Source of the DNA: Stutzerimonas stutzeri
GTDB lineage: Bacteria > Pseudomonadota > Gammaproteobacteria > Pseudomonadales > Pseudomonadaceae
DNA length: 64,000 nt
Assembly (NCBI RefSeq): GCF_000219605.1
Contig: NC_015740.1
Location: 3,906,001 to 3,970,000 of the forward strand
Reading direction: 5' to 3'
Below, piece after piece: positions 32,072-39,814 of the stretch. Under the pieces are notes generated by a model. That model was not told where the DNA came from, ran no database searches, and saw nothing but the letters and a program-made list of their open reading frames with translations. Position numbers and translations under genes: made by a program. The stretch's first letter is position 1. The number at the start of each line of letters is the position of its first letter.

Positions 32072-34455
32072 CAAGGTTGTCGCTGCGTCGATCACTGCCC
32101 CTGCTGCTGGGCATCTTCGGTCTGCTGTTCACGGTCATGCTGACCGCCTGGCACCTGCCGACCCGTATCGAGGAAACCCTCGCCGGCTGGCGCAATCACA
32201 CCTCGCAGCATCTTGCCCTGCTGCAGAGCAGCCTGAGCGATCATCGCCGCCTCGGCCGCAACGCCGAGCTGGAAACCGAGCTTGCCGATCTGGCCAGCCT
32301 GGAAGGTGTGCGCTGGGCGATGGTGATCGACCGCAGCCTACAGGTGATCGCCACGACCCAGCTGGGTCTGTCCCCCGAGCGCCTGACGCTGATCGATGCC
32401 AGCGAACTCGCCAAACAGGTGAACGGCGGCCGCGCGGGCTGGTTCGGCGAAGGCTCCAGGCAGTTGGCGATCTACCCGCTGGACCGCGTCGCCCAGGACG
32501 GCACGCCGCTGCGCGAAGCGCTGCTGGTGGAGTACGACTTCGCGCCGATGCTGGCGCAGACCAAGCGCGAGGCCTGGTTCTACCTGGCGCAGACGCTGAC
32601 GCTGTTGCTGCTGCTCGGATTGATCCTCAACCGCCTCTATGGCCGCCTGCTGACGCGCCGCCTGGCCCGCATCGACCAGGCCGCACGCCAGTTCGCCATC
32701 GATCAGCAACCGCAGAACCTGTCGGTCGGCGGCCGCGACGAGATCGGCCGGCTGGCCAGAACCCTCAATCGGATGATGAACCAGCTGCACGAGCGCCAGC
32801 TGGCGCTCAGCGAAAGCGAGCAGCTGTTCCGCGACCTGGTGGACACCGCGCCGATCGGCATGCTGGTGGTCGACCGCGAGCTGCGCGTGCTGCAGGCCAA
32901 CCCTGCGGCGGCAGCGCTGTTCGGCTGTACCCCGGCGGAGCTGTTGGGCAACCTGCCGAGTGATCGCCTGCTGGAAAGCGACGCCACCACCCGCCTGCTG
33001 AGCACCCCGGCGAACACGCCGCTGGAGCTGACCGGTCGCCGTCATGATCGGGAGGTGCCGCTGGAGATCAGCTGCACGCCATTCCAGCGCTACGGCGTTC
33101 GCCATTTCCTCGTGCTGCTGCGCGACATCAGCGACCGCCTGCGCGCCGAACAGCGTCTGCGCTTTCTTGCCCACTTCGATCCGCTGACGCAGCTGGCCAA
33201 TCGCAACTACCTGGTGCAGCGCCTCGAACAGTTGCTCGCGGCGCGCCTGCCGCTGACGCTGCTCTACCTCGACCTGGACCACTTCAAGCGCATCAACGAC
33301 AGCCTCGGCCACGAGATCGGCGACAAGCTGCTGGTGCAGATCGGCGACCGCCTGGGCCGGCTGATGCCCGAGCATGCGCTCCTGTCGCGCAGCGGTGGCG
33401 ACGAATTCATGCTGCTGCTCGACGGCAGCGACCACGCCCGCGCCGAGCAGCTGGCCCAGTGCATCATCGAAGGCTTCCAGCCGCCGGTGCGCATCGGCCA
33501 GTACGAGTGCTACGTCAGCCCGAGCATCGGCGTTGCCATCAGCGACGGTCGGCACAGTGCCAGCGACCTGCTCAAGCAGGTGGACCTCGCCCTGTATGCG
33601 GCCAAGGATGCCGGCCGCAACTGCACGGTGTTCTACAACGAAGCGCTCAGCGATGCCGCCGCCGGCCGCCGCGCCCTCGAGCAGGCTCTGCGCCGGGCGC
33701 TGGACCGGGACGAGTTCGTGCTGCATTACCAGGCCCAGGTCAATGCCCAGGGCGAGCCCGAAGTCATGGAGGCGCTGCTGCGCTGGAATTCGCCGGAGCG
33801 CGGACTGGTACCGCCCGGAGAGTTCATCCCGGTGCTGGAAGAGAGCGGCATGATCATCGAGGCGACCCGCTGGGTGGTCCGAGAGGCCTGCCGCCAGGCC
33901 TGCCGCTGGCACGCCATGGGCCATCCGCTACGCATCGCGATCAACCTGTCGCCGCTGGACTTCCGCCAGGCCGATCTGGCGGGCAGCCTGCTGGCGATCC
34001 TCGCCGAAGAGGGTGCGTCGCCCGACATGCTGGAGCTGGAGATCACCGAAAGCGCGCTGCTGGAGGCCGACGAACATGTGCAGCAGACCCTCGGCCGTCT
34101 CAAGGCCGCCGGTTTGCCACTGCTGCTCGATGACTTCGGCACCGGCTATGCCTCGCTGACGTACCTGCAGCGCTTCCGCTTCGACGGTATCAAGATCGAC
34201 CGTGAATTCGTCAGCGGGCTGCCGGACAGCGAGCAATCGGTAGCCCTGGTGCGGGGCATCCTCACCATGGCCAGCCACCTTGGGCTGCATGTGGTGGCCG
34301 AAGGGGTGGAGAACGAGCGTCAGGCGGCCTTCCTGCGCCTCAACGGCTGCCCAAGCCTGCAAGGCTTCCACTATGCGCGACCGCAGCCGGCAGCGCAGTG
34401 CCGTCTGCAGCTGAATGGCCGGCCGGTCAATCTGCAGCTGCCGCTGGACGGCTGA
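32065..34455 (+). CDS. Membrane GGDEF-EAL protein with HAMP and PAS domains
   Basis: A protein of 796 residues. TM1 is at about 10-30, followed by a periplasmic region to about 170, TM2 near 172-192, HAMP (about 195-247), PAS (about 256-365), GGDEF (about 375-530) and EAL (about 545-785). GGDEF is intact (SGGDEFMLLL). The EAL domain has EALLRWNS, NLSPLDFRQ, LEITES, DDFGTGYASL, KIDREFV and AEGVE, so both synthesis and hydrolysis of c-di-GMP are possible. It overlaps the upstream solute-binding lipoprotein gene by seven bases, indicating a coupled sensor-effector pair. Confidence 0.9.
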   Translation: MLTRLSLRRSLPLLLGIFGLLFTVMLTAWHLPTRIEETLAGWRNHTSQHLALLQSSLSDHRRLGRNAELETELADLASLEGVRWAMVIDRSLQVIATTQLGLSPERLTLIDASELAKQVNGGRAGWFGEGSRQLAIYPLDRVAQDGTPLREALLVEYDFAPMLAQTKREAWFYLAQTLTLLLLLGLILNRLYGRLLTRRLARIDQAARQFAIDQQPQNLSVGGRDEIGRLARTLNRMMNQLHERQLALSESEQLFRDLVDTAPIGMLVVDRELRVLQANPAAAALFGCTPAELLGNLPSDRLLESDATTRLLSTPANTPLELTGRRHDREVPLEISCTPFQRYGVRHFLVLLRDISDRLRAEQRLRFLAHFDPLTQLANRNYLVQRLEQLLAARLPLTLLYLDLDHFKRINDSLGHEIGDKLLVQIGDRLGRLMPEHALLSRSGGDEFMLLLDGSDHARAEQLAQCIIEGFQPPVRIGQYECYVSPSIGVAISDGRHSASDLLKQVDLALYAAKDAGRNCTVFYNEALSDAAAGRRALEQALRRALDRDEFVLHYQAQVNAQGEPEVMEALLRWNSPERGLVPPGEFIPVLEESGMIIEATRWVVREACRQACRWHAMGHPLRIAINLSPLDFRQADLAGSLLAILAEEGASPDMLELEITESALLEADEHVQQTLGRLKAAGLPLLLDDFGTGYASLTYLQRFRFDGIKIDREFVSGLPDSEQSVALVRGILTMASHLGLHVVAEGVENERQAAFLRLNGCPSLQGFHYARPQPAAQCRLQLNGRPVNLQLPLDG

Positions 34456-34486
34456 TCGGCATCGATAGCGGCAAAGCGCATGCAAT

Positions 34487-34501
34487 TGCGAAGCGTTCGC
34501 A
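34487..34501 (+). promoter_or_regulatory. Candidate Fur site before the FecI-like gene
   Basis: TGCGAAG-C-GTTCGCA is a perfect inverted repeat in the 7-1-7 arrangement of Fur sites, 41 bases before the ATG. It keeps the TGnnAA/TTnnCA frame of pseudomonad Fur boxes but has G and C in place of the usual AT pairs, so the call is tentative. Confidence 0.4.
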
Positions 34502-34541
34502 TCTGAGTTAGGTTCGTGCCCCCTCCCGGTGGCACGCACCC

Positions 34542-35039
34542 ATGCGCAACAACAACAAGATTCCCGATGCCTGTCTGCAATGCTATGTCCATCACCGCCA
34601 ACGGCTGGTAGCCCATCTGACCCGCCTCGGCGGCTGCCGAGCACTGGCCGAGGACCTGGCCCAGGATGCCTGGCTGAAACTGGCGCAGGTCATGCCCGAG
34701 CAGAGCCTCGCCAACCCCAAGGCCTATCTCTTTCGCATCGCCACCAATCTCTTGCGCGATGCCCTGCGCCATCGCGCGCTTGTCGGTGCTGGCGACGAGG
34801 CACCGTTGGAACTGATCGAGGCCGTGCAGGCCGACCCCTGCGGGCTGGTGGAACACCAGTGTGCGCTGCGATGCGTCCTGCGCCAGCTCGACGACTTGCC
34901 GCCACGCTGTCGCCAGGTGTTCGAACTGGCGCGGCTGGAAGGGCTCAGCCAGGCGGAGATCGCCGAGCGTCTGGGCATTTCGGTGAACACCGTGATCGCT
35001 CAGCTGGCCAAGGCGCGCCAGCGGCTGGAGCGCCCGTAA
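34542..35039 (+). CDS. FecI-like ECF sigma factor (iron-type)
   Basis: A sigma-70 family protein of 165 residues with only regions 2 and 4. Region 2 contains CRALAEDLAQDAWLKL and NPKAYLFRIATNLLRDALR; region 4 contains LPPRCRQVFELARLEGLSQ and AEIAERLGISVNTVIAQL. This is typical of the FecI/PvdS group that responds to iron limitation. No FecR anti-sigma gene or TonB receptor gene adjoins it. The siderophore operon begins 197 bases downstream, so control of that operon, or of its receptor elsewhere, is a reasonable inference. Confidence 0.88.
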   Translation: MRNNNKIPDACLQCYVHHRQRLVAHLTRLGGCRALAEDLAQDAWLKLAQVMPEQSLANPKAYLFRIATNLLRDALRHRALVGAGDEAPLELIEAVQADPCGLVEHQCALRCVLRQLDDLPPRCRQVFELARLEGLSQAEIAERLGISVNTVIAQLAKARQRLERP

Positions 35040-35105
35040 TTTTTTTTCTTCGACCCCGTAATGGTTTTTCCGCGCTGATTCGTCTTGCCTGTGCCCTTGC
35101 GCAAT

Positions 35106-35120
35106 TGAGAGTAATTCTCG
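35106..35120 (+). promoter_or_regulatory. Fur box of the siderophore operon
   Basis: TGAGAGT-A-ATTCTCG matches the 7-1-7 Fur pattern TGAGAAT-N-ATTCTCA at 12 of the 14 defined positions, with AT-rich flanks (GCAAT before, ATTAAAC after). It lies about 115 bases before the desA start, in the only AT-rich part of the leader, so it probably overlaps the promoter. Confidence 0.72.
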
Positions 35121-35236
35121 ATTAAACGGCATCCTCGCAGATGCTTTCGTGCGGCCACGCCGCCAGACAAGAAACCACCGACGCCGCGAAAACGGCCCGC
35201 TCCGGGTCGCGGCCGCGCTCGGCCCGAGGAATGTGC

Positions 35237-36763
35237 ATGACCCCGTCCAGTACCGTAGTGCCCTTCGCCCCCGGCCCCGTCAGCAACGGGCTCTTCACCC
35301 GCAGCAATCACGATGACTACCGCCAGCTCCTGCAGCAGGGGCTGAACTTGGTGCAGCAGTGTCTGCAGCGCCAGCAGCAGCCGTTCAGCGGCATCCTTCC
35401 GCAGGAGCTGGCCGCCGACTTCGAACGCGTCGATCTCGAGCGCCCGCTGGGCGACGCCGGCGCCGCGCTGCGCGAGCTGGATCAGCTCTATCTGCGCGAC
35501 GCGGTGTATTTCCACCATCCGCGCTACGTCGCCCATCTCAACTGCCCGGTGGTGCTGCCGGCGCTGCTCGCCGAAGTGCTGGTGTCATCGCTCAATTCCT
35601 CGCTGGACACCTGGGACCAGAGCGCCGGCGGGACGCTGATCGAACAACGCCTGATCGACTGGACCTGTGCGCGCATCGGCCTCGGCAGCCAGGCCGACGG
35701 CGTGTTCACCAGCGGCGGCACCCAGTCCAACCTGATGGGCCTGCTGCTGGCGCGCGAGCACGTCTGCAATCGCTTGCCCGGTCACGGCGGCAACCTGCGT
35801 CATGGCCTTCCGGCCGAAGCGGCCGGGCTGCGCATCTTCGCCTCCCGTGCCAGCCACTTCAGCGTGCAGAAATCCGCGGCGCTGCTGGGCCTGGGTTACG
35901 ACGCCGTGCGCTGTATCGAAACCGACCGCACCCAGTGCATGAGCGTGCCCGCGCTGGCCCAGGCGCTGGCCGATTGTCAGCGCCTGGGCGAGCTGCCCAT
36001 GGCCGTGGTCGCCACCGCCGGCACCACCGACTTCGGCAGCATCGACCCGCTGCCGGAAATCGCCGCGCTGTGCCAACACTATGGCGTCTGGCTACACGTG
36101 GACGCGGCCTATGGCGGCGGCCTGCTGGTTGCGCCACGCTACCGCCACTGGTTGGCCGGCATCGAGCATGCCGACTCGGTCACCGTGGACTACCACAAGT
36201 CGTTCTTCCAGCCGGTCAGCTGCAGCGGCTTCTTTGTTCGCCAGCGTCAGCACCTGAGCTACATCACTCACCACGCCGACTACCTCAACCCGCGCAGCCA
36301 GACCCGCGAGGGCACGCCGAACCTGGTCAACAAGAGCATCCAGACCACCCGCCGCTTCGACGCGCTGAAGCTCTGGCTGACCCTGCGCATCCTCGGTGCC
36401 GAGCATCTCGGCGCGATGTTCGAGGAAGTCATCGACCGCGCCGCCGACACCCATCGCCTGCTCGCCGACGACCCGGCCTTCGAGGTCTTCGCCCCCCGCC
36501 TGAGCACGCTGGTGTTCCGCTTCGTCGCCGCAGGCGTGGCGGACGAGCGCCTGGACGAGATCAACCGCGAGATCCGCAAGGCCATCTTCCGCTCCGGCGC
36601 GGCGGTCATTGCCGCCACCGTGGTCAAGGGTCGGCAGTACCTCAAGTTCACCCTGCTCAACCCGGAAACCACGCTGGACGACCTGCGCGCCATCGTCGAG
36701 CTGATTCGTGACCACGGCGCCCGCCTGCTCGACGACCGTCAACCAGTAGGAGATCGCTCATGA
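35237..36763 (+). CDS. desA: PLP-dependent lysine decarboxylase (DesA type)
   Basis: A group II (glutamate/aromatic decarboxylase-like) enzyme of 508 residues, expected to make cadaverine from lysine for the siderophore. HPRYVAHLNCPVVLPALLAE, TSGGTQSNLMGLLLAR, VDAAYGGG and the PLP lysine in DYHKSFFQP are clear. The ATG at 35237 has CGAGGA at six-base spacing; an ATG at 35231 has none. A diaminobutyrate or aromatic decarboxylase would look similar; the following desB, desC and desD genes favour lysine. It overlaps desB by four bases. Confidence 0.85.
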   Translation: MTPSSTVVPFAPGPVSNGLFTRSNHDDYRQLLQQGLNLVQQCLQRQQQPFSGILPQELAADFERVDLERPLGDAGAALRELDQLYLRDAVYFHHPRYVAHLNCPVVLPALLAEVLVSSLNSSLDTWDQSAGGTLIEQRLIDWTCARIGLGSQADGVFTSGGTQSNLMGLLLAREHVCNRLPGHGGNLRHGLPAEAAGLRIFASRASHFSVQKSAALLGLGYDAVRCIETDRTQCMSVPALAQALADCQRLGELPMAVVATAGTTDFGSIDPLPEIAALCQHYGVWLHVDAAYGGGLLVAPRYRHWLAGIEHADSVTVDYHKSFFQPVSCSGFFVRQRQHLSYITHHADYLNPRSQTREGTPNLVNKSIQTTRRFDALKLWLTLRILGAEHLGAMFEEVIDRAADTHRLLADDPAFEVFAPRLSTLVFRFVAAGVADERLDEINREIRKAIFRSGAAVIAATVVKGRQYLKFTLLNPETTLDDLRAIVELIRDHGARLLDDRQPVGDRS

Positions 36764-38079
36764 ACAAGATCTACGACTTCATAGGCATCGGCATCGGCCC
36801 GTTCAACCTTGGCCTGGCCTGCCTGGCAGAGCCCATCGACGGACTCGACTGCCTGTTCCTCGACCGCGCCGAGGGCTTCAACTGGCATCCCGGCATGATG
36901 CTCGACAGCGCCACCCTGCAGACGCCGTTCATGGCCGATCTGGTGACCCTGGCCGACCCCACCAGCCGTTTCAGCTTTCTCAACTACGCCAAGCAGATCG
37001 GGCGGCTGTACGCCTTCTACATCAAGGAAGACTTCTTCCTGATGCGCCGCGAATACAACCAGTACTGCCAGTGGGTGGTGGAGCAGCTCGACAGCCTGCG
37101 CTTCGGGCATTTCGTCCAGCACGTCGACTACCTCGACGAGCGTCGCTGCTACCGCGTGCGCGGGGTGCATGCGCGCAGCGGCGAGGGTTTCGAGTTCCTC
37201 ACCCGCCGCCTGGTACTCGGCACCGGCACCACACCTTATCTGCCGAGCTGCTGCGAAGGCCTGGCCGAGCACGTCAGCCACAGCGGCAACTACCTGCAGG
37301 ACAAGCCACGCCTGCAGGGCAAGCGCTCGATCACCGTGGTCGGCAGCGGCCAGAGCGCGGCGGAGATCTACTACGACCTGCTGCAGGACATCGACCGCCA
37401 CGACTATCAGCTGAACTGGATCACCCGCGCGCCGCGCTTCTTCCCGCTGGAATACACCAAGCTGACGCTGGAAATGACCAGCCCCGAGTACATCGACTAC
37501 TTCCACAGTCTGCCGCGCAGCACCCGGGAAAAGCTCATCGACAGCCAGAAGGGCCTGTACAAGGGCATCAACGGTACGCTGATCAATGCCATCTACGACG
37601 AGCTGTACAACCAGAGCCTCAAGGGCGAGGTGCCGACCCAGCTGCTGACCAACGCCGAGCTGCGCCGCTGCCAGCGCCTGGCCGACGGCACGCTGGAGCT
37701 GGAGTTCTTCCAGCACGAACTGCAGCAGAGCTACCGGCACCGCTGCGAGGCGCTGGTGATGGCCAGCGGGTATCAGTACCGCCTGCCACGCTTCATCCAG
37801 CCGATCGCCGAACGCATCGTCTGGCAGGCGCCGGAGCGCTTCGCCGTGGCGCGCAACTACAGCATCGACCGCAACGGCGGCGAGGTCTTCGTGCAGAACG
37901 CCGGGCTTGCCGATCACGGCCTGGTGACGCCGGATCTCGGCATGGGCTGCTACCGCAACGCCTGCATCCTGCGCGAGATCTGCGGGCGCGAGCACTACGC
38001 GGTGGAGACGAAGATCGCCTTCCAGCAGTTCAGCCTGCCGCAGCCGCTCACACCCCAGGGCGCGGTGGCGGCGCGATGA
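36760..38079 (+). CDS. desB: Cadaverine/lysine N-monooxygenase (DesB/IucD type)
   Basis: An FAD- and NADPH-dependent N-hydroxylase of 439 residues that makes N-hydroxycadaverine. FIGIGIGPFNLGLACLAEP is the FAD site, NWHPGMMLDSATLQTPF is the family signature, VVGSGQSAAEIYYDLL is the NADPH site, and MASGYQYRLP is the late conserved block. Its ATG overlaps the desA stop and its own stop overlaps the next start, both ATGA type. The substrate (lysine, ornithine or cadaverine) is inferred from the operon. Confidence 0.92.
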   Translation: MNKIYDFIGIGIGPFNLGLACLAEPIDGLDCLFLDRAEGFNWHPGMMLDSATLQTPFMADLVTLADPTSRFSFLNYAKQIGRLYAFYIKEDFFLMRREYNQYCQWVVEQLDSLRFGHFVQHVDYLDERRCYRVRGVHARSGEGFEFLTRRLVLGTGTTPYLPSCCEGLAEHVSHSGNYLQDKPRLQGKRSITVVGSGQSAAEIYYDLLQDIDRHDYQLNWITRAPRFFPLEYTKLTLEMTSPEYIDYFHSLPRSTREKLIDSQKGLYKGINGTLINAIYDELYNQSLKGEVPTQLLTNAELRRCQRLADGTLELEFFQHELQQSYRHRCEALVMASGYQYRLPRFIQPIAERIVWQAPERFAVARNYSIDRNGGEVFVQNAGLADHGLVTPDLGMGCYRNACILREICGREHYAVETKIAFQQFSLPQPLTPQGAVAAR

Positions 38080-39230
38080 CGCTGCGGCGCGCACTGATCG
38101 GCATGACGCTGCTGGCCGTGCTCGGCGACAGCCTGCTGATGCCGTTCTACCCGCAATACTTCGCCGAGCGTTTCGGCGAGTTGCGCAGCGAGCAGGTCGG
38201 GCTGTACCTGGCCGCGGTGTGCCTGGTGGCGATGCTCGCACTGCCCGTGTGGGTGCGCCTTGCACGCCATGCTCACCCGCTGCGGCTGCTGATCGTCGGT
38301 CAGCTGGTAGCCGGCGTGCTGGCACTGGCCTGCGCGGCCATCGACCGGCAGTGGCTGTTCTGGCCGGTGTCGCTGGGGATGATCGCCTTCAAGGCCAGCT
38401 ACCTGCTGATGTATCCCTACGTCATGGGCCTGGTAGGCACCGACCAGCAGGTACGCACCATCGGCCTGCTTTCGGTGGTGGTGCACCTGGGCGCAATTGC
38501 CGGCGCGACGCTGGGCGGCGGCGTGCTGCACTACCTCAGTCCGGCGCGGATGTTCGTGCTGATGGGGCTGATGGACTTCGTGCAGATGGCCGTCAGCCTG
38601 CTGCTGTTGCGCCATGCGCCGCAGCCGGCGCGGGTCGATGCGAGCACGCCACCGAGGCCGCGGGAGGAACACCTGGCGATCATCCGCCTGTGCCTGCTGA
38701 TGCTGGCTTTCTACTTCTGCGTCTACCTGGCGCGGCCGTTCTTCACGCTGTACTGGGAACAGCTCGGCGGACCACAGGCCAGCTGGATCACCGGCCTGGT
38801 CTATGCCATTCCCGGCATGCTGGCACTGCTCGCCCTCGCCCTGCACTACCACGCCGGGCAGCACCTGACCGCCTGGCTGCTGCTCGGCGCCGCCGGGCTG
38901 GCGTTGCAGGGTGTCGAGCAGATGCCGCTGGTGCTGGCCGGGCGCGTGCTGTTCGGCTGGGCGCTGTACCAGCTCACCGTGGCGCTGGATGCGCGACTGT
39001 TCGCCCTCAGCCGGCCGGAGCACTACGGCCGCGACTACAGCCTGATCAACATCTTCCAGAACCTCGGCGTACTCACCGCCTCCTGGCTGGCCGGCGTGGT
39101 GGTACGTGATGCCGGCCTCGCCGCGCCGTTCCTGCTCTCGGCACTAGGCCTCGTTCTCACCGCATGCACCCTGCGCTGGCTGCTGGTTTCGGCACCGGTC
39201 GGGGCGCCTCTCTGTGGAGCCAAACCATGA
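38076..39230 (+). CDS. MFS transporter, probable siderophore exporter
   Basis: A protein of 384 residues with about eleven or twelve hydrophobic helices. The first helix contains GDSLLMPFYPQYFAERFG; ARPFFTLYWEQLGG and GRDYSLINIFQNLGVLTASW lie later. It is embedded between desB and desC with four-base overlaps on both sides, so it belongs to the siderophore pathway; export of the product is the most likely role. No residues show the direction of transport. Confidence 0.85.
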   Translation: MTLRRALIGMTLLAVLGDSLLMPFYPQYFAERFGELRSEQVGLYLAAVCLVAMLALPVWVRLARHAHPLRLLIVGQLVAGVLALACAAIDRQWLFWPVSLGMIAFKASYLLMYPYVMGLVGTDQQVRTIGLLSVVVHLGAIAGATLGGGVLHYLSPARMFVLMGLMDFVQMAVSLLLLRHAPQPARVDASTPPRPREEHLAIIRLCLLMLAFYFCVYLARPFFTLYWEQLGGPQASWITGLVYAIPGMLALLALALHYHAGQHLTAWLLLGAAGLALQGVEQMPLVLAGRVLFGWALYQLTVALDARLFALSRPEHYGRDYSLINIFQNLGVLTASWLAGVVVRDAGLAAPFLLSALGLVLTACTLRWLLVSAPVGAPLCGAKP

Positions 39231-39814
39231 ACACCGCTCTTTCCCGCGCGGACGGTCCGCGCTTCGTTCGCTACTGCGCCCTTGGCGCGATGCACTTCGA
39301 AACCCTGCAACCCGAGCACCTGCCGCTGCTGCAGGACTGGCTGCGCCGCGACTACGCGCGCTTCTGGGGCATGGGCCACATGAGTCTGACGCAGCTGGCC
39401 GACTACGTTGACGAGATCCAGCGCAGCAGTCACCGCGACATCGCCCTCGGCCTGTGGAACGGCGAGCCGGCCTTCCTGTTCGAGGGCTACCACCCTGCCC
39501 ACGACCGGCTCGCCGACCACTATCAAGTGCGCCCCGGCGACCGCGGCATGCACCTGCTGCTCGCCCCCTGCGAGCGTCCGGTGCACGGCTTCAGCCTGGA
39601 GGTGATGCGCAGCATTCTCGCCTATCAGTTCGCCGACCCTTTCGCCCGCCGCATCGTCGTCGAGCCCGACGCCCGCAACACCAAGGTGCATGCGCTCAAC
39701 CGCCGGGTCGGCTTCGTCTACCAGTGCCTGCTGCATCTGCCGGAGAAGGACGCCTGCCTGGCGTTCTGCACCCGTGCGCAGTTCCTCGCCACCCTTCAGG
39801 AGAACCCGCAATGA
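39227..39814 (+). CDS. desC: N-acyltransferase of siderophore synthesis (DesC/IucB type)
   Basis: A GNAT-fold protein of 195 residues expected to add succinyl or acetyl groups to N-hydroxycadaverine. ALGAMHFETLQPEHLPLLQDW opens the domain; LADHYQVRPGDRGMHLLLAP and RRIVVEPDARNTKVHALNRR followed by VGF are the acyl-CoA-binding family motifs shared with IucB and PvdY-like enzymes. In some enterobacteria this domain is fused to the synthetase; here it is a separate gene overlapping desD by four bases. Confidence 0.88.
   Translation: MNTALSRADGPRFVRYCALGAMHFETLQPEHLPLLQDWLRRDYARFWGMGHMSLTQLADYVDEIQRSSHRDIALGLWNGEPAFLFEGYHPAHDRLADHYQVRPGDRGMHLLLAPCERPVHGFSLEVMRSILAYQFADPFARRIVVEPDARNTKVHALNRRVGFVYQCLLHLPEKDACLAFCTRAQFLATLQENPQ

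Noticed and set aside
35141-35236. An earlier start for desA, adding about 30 residues
   Set aside because: The extra N-terminus is not family-like and lacks a ribosome site; GAGGA at correct spacing supports the ATG at 35237.
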